Positions 31,962-45,394 of a stretch of 64,000 nt of DNA are shown here, one piece after another. The stretch's first letter is position 1, and each line of letters opens with the position of its first letter. This stretch comes from Nitratireductor soli. Lineage in GTDB: Bacteria > Pseudomonadota > Alphaproteobacteria > Rhizobiales > Rhizobiaceae. The notes under the pieces are model-generated. The model ran no database searches. It was given only the letters and a program-made list of their open reading frames with translations, and had not been told where the DNA came from. Both the position numbers and the translations under genes were made by a program. The stretch is taken from NCBI RefSeq assembly GCF_001050155.1, contig NZ_LFVY01000006.1, forward strand, positions 186,001 to 250,000, in the 5' to 3' direction.

Positions 31962-34004
31962 AATATCAAGCTCTTCGGCGAATTCGGCATTGTCCTGGAT
32001 GAAGCGGAAACGGGCTTCCGGCTTGGTGCCCATCAGCGCATCGATGGCCGTCTGCGTGGCTTCCTGGCCGTCGATGACGGTGACCCGCAACAGCATCCGC
32101 TTCTTCGGATCCATGGTGGTCTCCTTGAGCTGGCTCGCCATCATCTCGCCGAGGCCCTTGAACCGCCCAAGCTCCACCTTGCCGCGCCCGGTGAACTCGG
32201 TCTGCAGCAGCTCGTCCTTGTGCGCGTCGTCGCGGGCATACATGGTCTTGCCGCCCTGGCTGATGCGGTAGAGCGGCGGCACGGCCATATAGAGATGGCC
32301 GTTCTCGATGAGTTGCGGCATCTCCTGATAAAAGAAGGTGATCAGCAGCGAGGCGATGTGCGCACCATCGACATCGGCATCGGTCATGATGATCACACGG
32401 TCATAGCGCAGATCGTCCTCGCGGTATTTGGACCGCGTGCCGCAACCCAGAGCCTGGGTCAGGTCGGAAATCTGCTGGTTTGCGGCAAGCTTGCCCGAAC
32501 CGGCGCTGGCGACGTTGAGGATCTTTCCACGCAACGGAAGGACGGCCTGGCTGGTGCGGTTGCGCGCCTGCTTGGCGGAGCCGCCGGCCGAATCGCCCTC
32601 GACGATGAAGATTTCCGCGCCGGCGGCCGCTCCCATGGTGCAATCGGCGAGCTTGCCGGGCAGGCGCAGCTTGCGCACGGCGCTCTTGCGGCTGACCTCG
32701 CGCTCCTGGCGGCGGCGCAGGCGCTCGTCGGCGCGGGCCACCACCCAGTCGAGCAGTTTCGATGCTTCCTGCGGGTTGTCGGCCAGCCAGTGGTCGAAGG
32801 GATCGCGCACGGCGTTCTCGACGATGCGCATGGCGGCGGCCGTCGCCAGCTTGTCCTTCGTCTGGCCGACGAATTCCGGCTCGCGGACGAAGACCGACAG
32901 CATGCCGGCGGCCGAGATCATCACATCCTCGGCGGTGATGATGGCGGCGCGCTTGTTGGCGGTCAGTTCGGCATAGCTGCGCAGGCCGCGCAGCAGCGCG
33001 TTGCGAAAGCCGCTCTCATGGGTGCCGCCCTCGGCGGTGGGGATGGTGTTGCAATACGAGTTCAACAGTGCATCGCCGCCATACCAGGTGACGGCCCATT
33101 CGACCGCGCCATGGCCGCCGCGCTTTTCGCTGCGGCCGGCAAACACTTCCTTGGTGACCTGGAATTCGCCTTCGAGCGAGGCGGCGAGAAAGTCCTTCAG
33201 GCCGCCGGGAAAATGAAAACTCGCCTTTTCCGGCGTCTGATCCTTGCCGGTGATCAGCGAGGGCGCGCAGGACCAGCGGATTTCGACACCGCCGAACAGA
33301 TAGGCCTTCGAGCGCGCCATGCGGTAGAGCCTGGCGGGCTCGAACTTGGCGTCCTTGCCGAAAATCTGGTCGTCCGGCTTGAAGCGCACCTTGGTGCCGC
33401 GCCGGTTGTGAACCTCACCCAGCTTTTCAAGCTTGCCTTGCGGCAGGCCGCGCGAAAAGGTCTGGCGGAAGAGCTGGCGGTTGCGGGCGACCTCGACTTC
33501 CAGGAGTTCCGACAGGGCGTTGACGACCGAAATGCCGACGCCGTGCAGGCCGCCGGAGGTCTCATAGACCTTGGAATCGAATTTGCCGCCCGCATGCAGC
33601 GTCGTCATGATGACTTCGAGGGCCGATTTGTCCTTGAATTTCGGATGCGGATCGACCGGGATGCCGCGGCCATTGTCGGTCACGGACAGGAAGCCGTCCT
33701 CGTCCAGTTCGACCTCGATGAAGGTGGCGTGGCCGGCCACGGCCTCGTCCATCGAATTGTCGATCACCTCGGCGAACAGGTGATGCAGCGCCTTGTCGTC
33801 CGTGCCGCCGATATACATGCCCGGTCGCCGGCGCACCGGCTCCAGGCCTTCCAGAACCTCGATGTCGGCCGCACTGTAGCCATCAGACCCATCGCGCACC
33901 GGGGCGGCGCGTGGCGCAGGTTTGCTCGGCGCCGCCGGCTCTGGTGTCCTGGCGCGTTCCGGGTTGGGGGCGAGGCCGCCAAAGAGATCGTTGTTGTCGT
34001 CCAT
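31959..34004 (-). CDS. parE: DNA topoisomerase IV subunit B
   Basis: 681 residues. The GHKL ATPase part has DNSMDEAVAGHATFIEVELD and SVTDNGRGIPVDPHPKFKDK; LHGVGISVVNALSE is the ATP lid. The Toprim part has FIVEGDSAGGSAKQARNR and MTDADVDGAHI. The C-terminus EMMASQLKETTMDPKKR is ParE-like and there is no GyrB insertion. It pairs with ParC, not in the window, to decatenate daughter chromosomes. The first 45 residues are Pro/Ala-rich. Confidence 0.96.
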   Translation of the reverse strand: MDDNNDLFGGLAPNPERARTPEPAAPSKPAPRAAPVRDGSDGYSAADIEVLEGLEPVRRRPGMYIGGTDDKALHHLFAEVIDNSMDEAVAGHATFIEVELDEDGFLSVTDNGRGIPVDPHPKFKDKSALEVIMTTLHAGGKFDSKVYETSGGLHGVGISVVNALSELLEVEVARNRQLFRQTFSRGLPQGKLEKLGEVHNRRGTKVRFKPDDQIFGKDAKFEPARLYRMARSKAYLFGGVEIRWSCAPSLITGKDQTPEKASFHFPGGLKDFLAASLEGEFQVTKEVFAGRSEKRGGHGAVEWAVTWYGGDALLNSYCNTIPTAEGGTHESGFRNALLRGLRSYAELTANKRAAIITAEDVMISAAGMLSVFVREPEFVGQTKDKLATAAAMRIVENAVRDPFDHWLADNPQEASKLLDWVVARADERLRRRQEREVSRKSAVRKLRLPGKLADCTMGAAAGAEIFIVEGDSAGGSAKQARNRTSQAVLPLRGKILNVASAGSGKLAANQQISDLTQALGCGTRSKYREDDLRYDRVIIMTDADVDGAHIASLLITFFYQEMPQLIENGHLYMAVPPLYRISQGGKTMYARDDAHKDELLQTEFTGRGKVELGRFKGLGEMMASQLKETTMDPKKRMLLRVTVIDGQEATQTAIDALMGTKPEARFRFIQDNAEFAEELDI

Positions 34005-34188
34005 GAAGAATGTAATTTCCTGTCCCGCGAATCACCCTGCAGTTTGCCATGGAACGCATGGCAAAGCGAAGCCTGTTCCGGTTCCGTTCAGCGCTTCCGC
34101 AGGCCTGCGAGTACCGAGATTTCGAGCCGCAGCGACACGAAAGTGGAATTCCGGATCGCGCGTGTCATAGGGGAAGACGCGGCGACCT

Positions 34189-34857
34189 TCAATCGCGCCC
34201 GGCAGCCAGCCAGTCGAACAAGGGCTTGAGGCGGACGAATGCCGCAAGGCAATTTTCGGCAAACCCGTTTTCGCAGGCGAGGCGCGGGGCGGCGAAATCT
34301 TCCCAGCCGCTCAATGATTTGTAGCGCAGCAATTGCGCATGCGGATGATCGACCGGATAGGGCTGGGGCACGCGTTTCAGTTCCGGTTCGCTCAGCCGGG
34401 CACCGTTGCCGGACAAATCCTGCAAAAGAGCGGCCAGATCGTTCCCGTCGTCGCCGGCGATGCGCGCGCGAAAGGCATCAAGCCCGGCCTTGGCCAGCTC
34501 GAACACGCCGGTGCCGGCTACCAAGCGATCAGGCTCGAGACCGAAAAACCATCCTGGGTTCAGTAAACCGTCCGTCACGGGCATGAAGGAAATGTGCAGA
34601 TGCGCGTTGTAGGGTGTCTTGTCGCGGGAAAAGCGCACATCCCTGTGGACGCGAAAGATCTTCGACCGGTGCCGCAACCCGGTCAATTCATCCAGGCGCG
34701 GTGTCATGGCGCGGCAGAAATCTTCCGCCGGCCGCTTCACTGCGCGTTCATAGGCAGGTTTGTTCGCAGCGAACCAATCGCGATCGTTGTTGGCCCGCAG
34801 GGCGGTCAGAAAATCCAGCGTCTCAGGCGGAAAACGTGAAAACCCGTCGATCTCCAT
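34189..34857 (-). CDS. DUF2461 family protein
   Basis: 222 residues. FPPETLDFLTALRANNDRDW, FAANKPAYERAVKRPAEDF, IFRVHRDVRFSRDKTPYNAH and WFFGLEPDRLVAGTGVF are hallmarks of DUF2461 (TIGR02453). Biochemical role unknown. It reads in the same direction as the TfoX-like gene 18 bases upstream, and the two may be cotranscribed. Confidence 0.92.
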   Translation of the reverse strand: MEIDGFSRFPPETLDFLTALRANNDRDWFAANKPAYERAVKRPAEDFCRAMTPRLDELTGLRHRSKIFRVHRDVRFSRDKTPYNAHLHISFMPVTDGLLNPGWFFGLEPDRLVAGTGVFELAKAGLDAFRARIAGDDGNDLAALLQDLSGNGARLSEPELKRVPQPYPVDHPHAQLLRYKSLSGWEDFAAPRLACENGFAENCLAAFVRLKPLFDWLAAGRD

Positions 34858-34874
34858 GATCTATCGATCGCCTC

Positions 34875-35216
34875 TCATTTCGCGGGCAGGGTGCCGACGA
34901 AGTCGAGCGCCAGGGCGATCCATTCCTTCATGGCGGCGCCGTCGCAGCTTTCCGCATCGACAAAGACGAAACCGCTCATGCTGCGCCCGCCCATTTCCAT
35001 GATCTGCGCGCCGGGCCGTTTCAGGGCTTCGGACTGCCGTTCCTTGCCGACGCGAAACAGGAAGCGGCCTTCGCCTGCTTTTGTGCGATCGGCACCACTG
35101 ATCATGTTGCCGTCCAGCATGAAGCAGATGCCGCCCATCATGCGCTTTTCAACCATGCCCGGGAGGCCTTCCAGGGCATCGCGCATACGGGCCGCAAGCT
35201 GTTCGTCATAAGCCAT
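34875..35216 (-). CDS. TfoX N-terminal domain protein
   Basis: 113 residues from the ATG at 35216 with GGGGAG upstream; a longer frame would run through the gcvP terminator. MRDALEGLPGMVEKRMMGGI, CFMLDGNMISG and FLFRVGKE are typical of the small stand-alone TfoX N-domain proteins. In gamma-proteobacteria TfoX controls competence, but these short alphaproteobacterial forms have no assigned role. Confidence 0.87.
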   Translation of the reverse strand: MAYDEQLAARMRDALEGLPGMVEKRMMGGICFMLDGNMISGADRTKAGEGRFLFRVGKERQSEALKRPGAQIMEMGGRSMSGFVFVDAESCDGAAMKEWIALALDFVGTLPAK

Positions 35217-35261
35217 TTCAGAGCTCCCCGGTTCACCGTACGTGACCGAATGCTTCGATAC

Positions 35262-35293
35262 AAAAAAGCCCGGCCATGATCTCATGGCCGGGC
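35262..35293 (-). terminator. intrinsic terminator of the gcv operon
   Basis: On the minus strand a 12-bp perfect stem, GCCCGGCCATGA with TCATGGCCGGGC and a 2-base loop, is followed by six T. It lies 56 bases after the gcvP stop. Confidence 0.88.
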
Positions 35294-35348
35294 GGGGATT
35301 GCATAGGGTTTGATGGCAGGCTCCTGCCACTTCTCCTGACGCGGTGCG

Positions 35349-38150
<2,802 letters not shown>

Positions 38151-38159
38151 GGTCGCTCC

Positions 38160-38528
38160 TTACGCTACGCTCGCCTGATAGGCGGCTTCGTCCATCAGGC
38201 CTTCGAGCTGGCTTTCGTCGGCGAGCGTCATCTTCCACAGCCAGCCATCGCCGGCGGCGGCGGAGTTGACGAGCGAGGGGTCGCTGGTCAGCGCCTCGTT
38301 GACCTCGGTCACCTCGCCATTGGCCGGCGCGTAGACGTCGGATGCGGCCTTGACGGATTCGACGACGACGGCGGTGTCGCCCTTGGCGAGCGTCTTGCCG
38401 GCTTCGGGCAGTTCGACGAAGACCAGATCGCCGAGCTGTTCCTGCGCGTAGTCGGTGATGCCGACCGTCGCGACGCCGGCATCGACCTTGATCCACTCGT
38501 GGTCTTCGGTGAAATAGGTTTTGCTCAT
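38160..38528 (-). CDS. gcvH: glycine cleavage system H protein
   Basis: 122 residues. [20 protein letters not shown] and the lipoyl site [16 protein letters not shown] with Lys60 are those of GcvH, the lipoylated shuttle between P, T and L proteins. Five bases separate it from gcvT and nine from gcvP. Confidence 0.97.
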   Translation of the reverse strand: MSKTYFTEDHEWIKVDAGVATVGITDYAQEQLGDLVFVELPEAGKTLAKGDTAVVVESVKAASDVYAPANGEVTEVNEALTSDPSLVNSAAAGDGWLWKMTLADESQLEGLMDEAAYQASVA

Positions 38529-38533
38529 CGTTG

Positions 38534-39637
38534 TTATCCTTTGTGGTAGCGCTGCGGCGTGAAGGGTAGAGGATGGACGTCGAGTGCGATGCGGTTGCCG
38601 CGCACTTCGGTGAACAGGCGGGTGCCGGGCTCGGAGAGGCTCCTGGCGACATAGCCCATGGCGACGGGATGGCCGGCCGATGGGCCGAAGCCGCCGGAGG
38701 TGACGCGGCCGACGGTCTCGCCGGCTTCGTTTATGATCGGCGCACCGGCGCGCACGGGCTGGCGGCCCTCCGGCTTCAGGCCGACGCGTTTTTCCCTGGC
38801 GCCCTCGGCGATGATCGCCTGGAGGGCGCGGGCGCCGATGAATTTGCCTTCCTCGCGCAGCGCTTTCGGCACGGCCCACAGGATGGCGGCGCTGGCCGGG
38901 TCGGTCGCTTCGTCGAGATCCTGCCCGTGCAGGCACAGACCCGCCTCCAGCCGCAGGCTGTCGCGGGCGGCGAGGCCGATCCACTGCACGCGGTCGTCAT
39001 CGAGCAGCTTCCTGGCGAAACGCTCGGCGTCATCCACCGGCAGCGCCACTTCGAAGCCGTCCTCGCCGGTATAGCCGGAGCGGGCGACAAACCAGTTCGG
39101 GCGCGGTTCGGTGCCGGTCATGAAGGTGAGGTCGCTCAAATCCAGGCCGGCGGCGATCAGCACGGCTTCGGCTTCCGGTCCCTGCAGGGCGAGGAGAACG
39201 CGCTCGAGCGCTTCGAACGTGATGTCGAAACCTTGCGCGATGTCGCGGAAATGGGCTTCGTCCCGAGCGGCGTTGCCGGCATTGGCGACGACCATGAAAC
39301 GCTGGGGGCCGAGCCGGGTGACGATCAGATCGTCGATGATGCCGGCCTTCTCGGTCAGCAGAACCGTGTATTTCGACCGGCCTTCGCCAAGAGCCGCCGC
39401 ATCCAGCGGGCAGGCGCGCGACAGGAATGCGATGGCATCCGGGCCTTGGACCTCGAACAATTGCATGTGCGAGATGTCGAAAAGGCCGGCGCTTTCGCGC
39501 GTGTGAAGGTGCTCCTTCATCACGCCGGCAGGATAGGTCAGGGGCATGCGCCAGCCGGCGAAGGCGCCAAAGCGGGCGCCCGCTTCTTCATGCAGCGCTT
39601 CCAGCGGCAGATGCCTGAGGGTTTCGGTGTCGCTCAT
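38534..39637 (-). CDS. gcvT: glycine cleavage system T protein (aminomethyltransferase)
   Basis: 367 residues from the second of two adjacent ATG codons (39637), four bases after [45 protein letters not shown] and [15 protein letters not shown] are GcvT motifs. It transfers the methylene group from the aminomethyl-H protein to tetrahydrofolate. First gene of gcvT-gcvH-gcvP, under the glycine riboswitch. Confidence 0.97.
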   Translation of the reverse strand: MSDTETLRHLPLEALHEEAGARFGAFAGWRMPLTYPAGVMKEHLHTRESAGLFDISHMQLFEVQGPDAIAFLSRACPLDAAALGEGRSKYTVLLTEKAGIIDDLIVTRLGPQRFMVVANAGNAARDEAHFRDIAQGFDITFEALERVLLALQGPEAEAVLIAAGLDLSDLTFMTGTEPRPNWFVARSGYTGEDGFEVALPVDDAERFARKLLDDDRVQWIGLAARDSLRLEAGLCLHGQDLDEATDPASAAILWAVPKALREEGKFIGARALQAIIAEGAREKRVGLKPEGRQPVRAGAPIINEAGETVGRVTSGGFGPSAGHPVAMGYVARSLSEPGTRLFTEVRGNRIALDVHPLPFTPQRYHKG

Positions 39638-39684
39638 CATTCCTCCAAAGTTGCACGCATGCCCGTTGTTCACGGCATGTTCGT

Positions 39685-39890
39685 GCCCCTCTGTCGGAAG
39701 CCTGAGAGACTCGCGCGACCGGAACCCTGTCGGCCACGCTTACACCTTCGGCGCGGGGACCAGCCCCGACTTTCCAGAGTGTCTTTACCGATCGACGGTT
39801 CTTTTGCCTGAGAGATTTCGGGCGATTTCCCCTTCGGCGTCCGCACCGGATCACTCCAGCTTGGCTCTCTCCCGCAGACCGGCAGGGCTT
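39685..39890 (-). promoter_or_regulatory. tandem glycine riboswitch
   Basis: On the minus strand two aptamers lie head to tail. Each has the GGxxGxGAG-type P1 side, a CGCCGAAGG core (plus-strand complements near 39831-39839 and 39745-39754) and the TCTCAGGC core (complements near 39793-39802 and 39699-39708). The first aptamer keeps CAGGCAAAAGAAC. It lies about 50 bases upstream of gcvT and should turn on the operon when glycine is high. Confidence 0.93.
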
Positions 39891-40011
39891 TCACCCTAGA
39901 CGATCGGGAAACTAGCGCAGGCGGATTGGTTTGTCACCTGCCGTAATGCGGGCAGGCCCGTTGGACCAACTGTTTCTGTGCAGAAACCGGAGGCGGCGAC
40001 AGTCGGGTGGA

Positions 40012-40395
40012 TCAATGGCCATCCGAGGTGCGCTGCAGATCGCTTTCGATCTGCGAGACCAGGCGGGCCGTTTCTTCCTGCAAACGCCGGATGCGCTTCA
40101 GATTGGCGGTGACGGCATTGACCAGTTCCGAGCGGCTTTCGTCGGCGGGGGAAGAGCCGACCCCGTGCAACAGCCAGGATAGGCTGACATTCAGGACACC
40201 GGCCAGCATGGCCAGGCGGTTGGCGCGCGGCTGCGAGCGGTCGCTCTCCCAGGCCTGGATCGTGGCGGCCTTGACCCCGAGGCGGCGGGCAAGCTCGGCG
40301 ACGCTCAGGCCAACTGCGTCGCGGGCGCGCGATAGTCGCCCGCCCATCGTGTCGAGGTCGGGCGTATCGGAATAGATATCGGCGGCGTCATGCAC
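40012..40395 (-). CDS. XRE-family transcriptional regulator
   Basis: 127 residues from a GTG at 40395 with GGAGG upstream. The HTH is GLSVAELARRLGVKAATIQA followed by WESDRSQPRANRLAMLAGVL, with a C-terminal helix (RRLQEETARLVSQIESDLQ) that may oligomerise. It resembles short alphaproteobacterial XRE regulators. No operon partner; targets unknown. Confidence 0.9.
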   Translation of the reverse strand: MHDAADIYSDTPDLDTMGGRLSRARDAVGLSVAELARRLGVKAATIQAWESDRSQPRANRLAMLAGVLNVSLSWLLHGVGSSPADESRSELVNAVTANLKRIRRLQEETARLVSQIESDLQRTSDGH

Positions 40396-40590
40396 CGGAC
40401 AGCACCTCCATTTTGGCGTGAAATGACCCGCAGCGTTTGGCGGGATGGCTGGCCGGAGCATGCAGTAAGCGGCGGGCAATCGCAACTTTGCTGCAAAGCG
40501 CTTGCTGGGGCTTTATGGAATTGTTCTATGAAAACAGTTCGCTGAAGAGTTTTCCTGTGAAGTTGAATCCGCTTCTTCGGCGCCGCGCGC

Positions 40591-41430
40591 TCACGTTCCG
40601 CCAAGCCGGGCCGCGTGCCAGGCCAGGTGATCGTCCATGAAGGAGGAGATGAAGAAATAGGAATGGTCGTAGCCCTCGCGCATGTTGAGCGTCAGGGGTA
40701 TGCCGGCTTTTGCGCAGGCCGTTTCAAACAACCACGGACGCAGCCCTTCATCGAGAAAACCGTCGGCGGTTCCCTGGTCGATGAGGAACCCGGCAAAGCG
40801 ATGCCCGTCCTCGACCAGGGCGCAAGCATCATGGGCGCGCCAGGCAGGCTTGTCGGCGCCAAGGTATTTTTCGAGCGCACCCATCGACCAGCCGGCGGTG
40901 GATGGTTCGACGATCGGCGCGAAAGCGGAGCAGCTTTTGAAGCGATCGGGGTTTTTAAGGGCGATGGTCAGCGCCCCGTGGCCGCCCATGGAATGACCGA
41001 AAATGCCTTGTCGGCTCATATCGGCGGGGAAGTTGCCGGCGATGAGCTGCGGCAATTCCTCGGCGATATAGGAGTACATGCGGTAATTTCGCGAGAAGGG
41101 CGCTTGCGTCGCGTCGATATAGAAGCCGGCGCCCTTGCCGAACTGCCAATTGTCCGGCTCGTCGGGGATATCGCTGCCGCGCGGGCTGGTGTCGGGGCAG
41201 ACGATGATCAGGCCGTGTTCTGCCGCCATGCGGCGATACTCGCCCTTGTCCATGACATTGGCGTGCGTGCAGGTCAGGCCCGACAGGTACCACAGCACCG
41301 GGCAGGGGCCGTCGGCGGCCTGCGGCGGCACGAAGACGGCGAAGGTCATGTCGCATCGGCACGCAGTGGAGGCGTGGGTGTAGACGCCCTGCGTGCCGCC
41401 ATGGGATTTGGCGATGGAAACGGTTTTCAT
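40591..41430 (-). CDS. fghA: S-formylglutathione hydrolase
   Basis: 279 residues. The esterase D family motif GHSMGGHGALTIALK with the nucleophilic Ser, CPDTSPRG, and YDHSYFFISSFMDDH with the catalytic His are present. It releases formate and glutathione from S-formylglutathione. It is the last gene of adhC-yaiI-fghA, and its start is one base from the yaiI stop. Confidence 0.95.
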   Translation of the reverse strand: MKTVSIAKSHGGTQGVYTHASTACRCDMTFAVFVPPQAADGPCPVLWYLSGLTCTHANVMDKGEYRRMAAEHGLIIVCPDTSPRGSDIPDEPDNWQFGKGAGFYIDATQAPFSRNYRMYSYIAEELPQLIAGNFPADMSRQGIFGHSMGGHGALTIALKNPDRFKSCSAFAPIVEPSTAGWSMGALEKYLGADKPAWRAHDACALVEDGHRFAGFLIDQGTADGFLDEGLRPWLFETACAKAGIPLTLNMREGYDHSYFFISSFMDDHLAWHAARLGGT

Positions 41431-41431
41431 G

Positions 41432-41908
41432 TCAGTCCTTTTCCTGCTTTTCGCGCAAGGCGCGGCGCACGGCCTGGTCCAGCGCCTGCAGGAAGGCCGA
41501 GCGGTCCCTGGGCGTGAAGCCCGGATTGTAGCCCTTGATTTCTCCCGCCTCGCGCAGGTCCTGCTTCAGATTGCGCATGGCGACGGCCATGCCGATGCTC
41601 TGCGGTGTGAATGGACGCCCGGTCGGACCGAGCGTGTGGACGCCGTTTTCGACCAGCCGCGCGGCCAATGGCACGTCGGCGGTGATGGCGATGTCGCCGG
41701 CCACCGCATTGTCAACGATCCAGTCGTCCGCCGCGTCGAATTTTCCCGTCACGACGATGTTCCGGATCATCGGATCGCGGGAGGGGCGCAGGCCGCCATT
41801 GGCGACGAAGGTGACCGGCAGACCGTGCCGCTCGGCCACTTTCACCACCTCCGCCTTGACGGGGCATGCATCGGCATCGACGTAGATGGCGGTCAAGGGT
41901 TTGGTCAC
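41432..41908 (-). CDS. YaiI/YqxD family protein (DUF188, PIN-like)
   Basis: 158 residues from a GTG at 41908, preceded by GAGGCGG. IYVDADACPVKAEVVKVAER, TFVANGG, VVTGKFDAADDWIVDNA and AITADVPLAARLV are DUF188 motifs with the conserved Asp residues of a PIN-like nuclease fold. It sits between the two formaldehyde-detoxification enzymes; its role there is unknown. Confidence 0.92.
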   Translation of the reverse strand: MTKPLTAIYVDADACPVKAEVVKVAERHGLPVTFVANGGLRPSRDPMIRNIVVTGKFDAADDWIVDNAVAGDIAITADVPLAARLVENGVHTLGPTGRPFTPQSIGMAVAMRNLKQDLREAGEIKGYNPGFTPRDRSAFLQALDQAVRRALREKQEKD

Positions 41909-41921
41909 GGTTCTGGCCGCC

Positions 41922-43049
<1,128 letters not shown>

Positions 43050-43191
43050 GATGCTGATTCTCCTGGTTTTCACGATTTGAGCGTTGTTTGCCGGCGGGGC
43101 AACCGCTTTTGCCGGATATTCTGGGGAAGGCCGGGCCTGACGACTGCTGCAAGTCGGCTGTATATCGACACGCATGCGGACCGGGCGTCTT

Positions 43192-43221
43192 CACATTTCG
43201 CCACGCATGGCGAACAATGTG
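43192..43221. promoter_or_regulatory. inverted repeat between adhC and the LysR gene
   Basis: CACAT-TTCGCC-ACGCAT-GGCGAA-CA-ATGTG: nested 6-bp and 5-bp inverted arms in the 208-bp divergent promoter region, 36 bases before the LysR start. A candidate operator. Confidence 0.55.
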
Positions 43222-43257
43222 CAAGGGCGCTCGCCCCTCCCGTATTTCGAGGAATCC

Positions 43258-44199
43258 ATGGCCGATCTACCTCCTCTGAGAGCATTGCAGGTCTTCGAAG
43301 CGGTCGGTCGCCTGGGAAGCGTGACGAGAGCAGCACAAGAACTCCATGTGTCGCCGGGAGCGGTCAGCCAGCAGATCAAGAGCCTGGAGAATACACTTGA
43401 AACGCGGCTCGTCGAACGGAAGGGCAGCGGCATCGTCCTGACAAAGGTGGGAACCGCTTTTCACAAGGCGGTGGAAAAATCATTCGCCGACCTCCTGAAA
43501 GCGCGGGTCGAGATCATCGACAAGCACAAGTCGGGGGCGCTGATCATCAGCGCGCTGCCGCTCTTCGCCAGTCGCTGGCTGTCGTCCAGAATGTTCGCCT
43601 GGCAGACATCCCATCCGCAGATCAACCTTCATCTGGAAGGCTCGGTCACCGAGCCGGCCACCGCCGAGAGGCCCTTTGATTTCCGCATCACATATGCGGA
43701 CAAGGCGCATCTGTTCGACAGTTTCGTTCCGCTGTTCACCGATGGCCTGTGCCCGGTGTGCAGTCCGGCGCTGATCGAAAACGGGCCGCCGTTGAACACG
43801 CCGGCCGATCTCCTGTCATACCGGTTGCTGACCATCGACTGGAGCCCCTTCCTGTCGCCGCCGCCGAGCTGGGAGGACTGGTTCCATCTGGTCAACGTCG
43901 ATGGCACGCACATTCCCCATTTCTTCGTCATGTCGCTGTCGAGCCTGGCCATCGAAGCGGCCATCGAGGGGCGCGGGATCGTGCTGGCGCAACGGGCGAT
44001 GGTCGAGGATGAACTCAGGAGCGGGCGTCTGATCGCGCCGTTTCCCGATGTGCTCAAACTGCCGTCGCCCTATATCCTCGGCTGGAAGAAGTCCGTCTTC
44101 GGCAAGGCGGGCGCCGGTGCGTTTCATCGCTGGCTTGTCGGGCTGGCCCGCAAGGAGGATGTCGCTGCACCGGCGCCGACCGCGCCTGATCCTATTTGA
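43258..44199 (+). CDS. LysR-family regulator, GcvA-like
   Basis: 313 residues from the ATG at 43258. LRALQVFEAVGRLGSVTRAA and ELHVSPGAVSQQIKSLENTL form the LysR HTH in the GcvA/AmpR style; the rest is the periplasmic-binding-like effector domain. It is divergent from adhC and its 3' end overlaps the convergent binding-protein gene by eight bases. It may control either neighbour; the inverted repeat at 43192 favours adhC or autoregulation. Confidence 0.9.
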   Translation: MADLPPLRALQVFEAVGRLGSVTRAAQELHVSPGAVSQQIKSLENTLETRLVERKGSGIVLTKVGTAFHKAVEKSFADLLKARVEIIDKHKSGALIISALPLFASRWLSSRMFAWQTSHPQINLHLEGSVTEPATAERPFDFRITYADKAHLFDSFVPLFTDGLCPVCSPALIENGPPLNTPADLLSYRLLTIDWSPFLSPPPSWEDWFHLVNVDGTHIPHFFVMSLSSLAIEAAIEGRGIVLAQRAMVEDELRSGRLIAPFPDVLKLPSPYILGWKKSVFGKAGAGAFHRWLVGLARKEDVAAPAPTAPDPI

Positions 44200-45355
44200 G
44201 GACCTCGATCTTTCCGCCCGCTATCTTGGCGAAGTAGACATTCGGCCTGCTTTGCGCGCTTTCCGATCCCTCGGGACCGGACTTGTCGAACGAGACCGCG
44301 CCGTTCAGGACATCGACCTTGGTTTCCCACAGAGCCTTGCGGATCGCTTCCGGTTCGGTGGAGCCGGCCTTCTCGATGGCCGCGGCGATGACCTGCACAC
44401 CGTCATAGCCGCGGAAGCTTTCGGTCAGGCCGGCGAAGTCGAAGCCCTTTGCCTTCCAGGCATCGATGAAGCCGCGCGTCTTGTCGGGAAACGCGGTGCT
44501 GTCGGGGTCCCAGGGGGCGAAGAAGACCAGATGCACCGTGTTTTCGGCCGCGCTGCCGGCCTGGGCGACGAGCTGGTCGGGGTTCTGCGAACCGCCCGTG
44601 GTGATGATCTGCTTGTCGATGCCCAGCGCTGCCGCCTGTTTCAGCACCAGGGTGAGCTGTTCGACGGCGGTGGTGACGATGAGCGTGTCGGCATCCGACG
44701 ATTTCAGCTTGGACAGCTGCGCGCTCACATCCTGCGCCGCCTGGTCCATCAGTTCGACATTGCCGACCTCGATCGCATGCTCCTTCAGCATCTTGCCGAA
44801 CTGGTTGACCGTGTTGAGCCCCCAATCATTGTTGATGGCCAGGAAGTCGGCTTTCTTTATGTGAAACCGGTCGAGCTTCTGTTCGAAACCCGCCGCCTCG
44901 ATGACCTGCGTTGCTGCGATGCGGAAGACGAACGGGTTGCCGGTTTCGGTGATCTTGTTGGCACCGGAGGTCTCGACCACCATCGGCACCTGGTACTGCA
45001 TCAGTTTCGGCATGGCGGCCAGCGTCAGGCTGGAGCCCCAGGCGCCGAGAATGACCGGCACCTCGTCGCGAACGATGAGCTTTTCGGTGACGGTGGCCGC
45101 CTCGGTCGGGTTGCTCTTGTTGTCCTCGATGATCAGCTTGAGCGTCTTGCCGCCGAGAACGCCTCCCTTGGCGTTGATCTCATCGACGGCGATGCGCGCG
45201 CCGTCCGTGACATAGGCTCCGGATGCGGCGAACGCGCCGGTCAGCGGCATGTTGACGCCGATGGCGATGTCTTCGGCATGGGACTGGGCGATGGATGCGC
45301 CGATAAGCCCGCAGGCCGCAAGAAGCGCGCGAGAGAATGTTCTGCTTCGTTTCAT
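44192..45355 (-). CDS. periplasmic ABC amino-acid/aromatic-type substrate-binding protein (LivJ-like)
   Basis: 387 residues with a signal peptide (cleavage near SHAED). IAIGVNMPLTGAFAASGAYV, IAVDEINAKGGVLGGKTLKL, VPVILGAWGSS and FRGYDGVQVIAAAIEKAG are those of type 1 periplasmic binding proteins for branched amino acids or aromatic acids. No permease or ATPase gene is nearby, so it is an orphan here. Last gene of the di-iron/reductase set. Confidence 0.9.
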   Translation of the reverse strand: MKRSRTFSRALLAACGLIGASIAQSHAEDIAIGVNMPLTGAFAASGAYVTDGARIAVDEINAKGGVLGGKTLKLIIEDNKSNPTEAATVTEKLIVRDEVPVILGAWGSSLTLAAMPKLMQYQVPMVVETSGANKITETGNPFVFRIAATQVIEAAGFEQKLDRFHIKKADFLAINNDWGLNTVNQFGKMLKEHAIEVGNVELMDQAAQDVSAQLSKLKSSDADTLIVTTAVEQLTLVLKQAAALGIDKQIITTGGSQNPDQLVAQAGSAAENTVHLVFFAPWDPDSTAFPDKTRGFIDAWKAKGFDFAGLTESFRGYDGVQVIAAAIEKAGSTEPEAIRKALWETKVDVLNGAVSFDKSGPEGSESAQSRPNVYFAKIAGGKIEVLK

Positions 45356-45394
45356 GGTGTTCTCCTCATTGTTATCGTTGGGTTGTCGTCGAGG

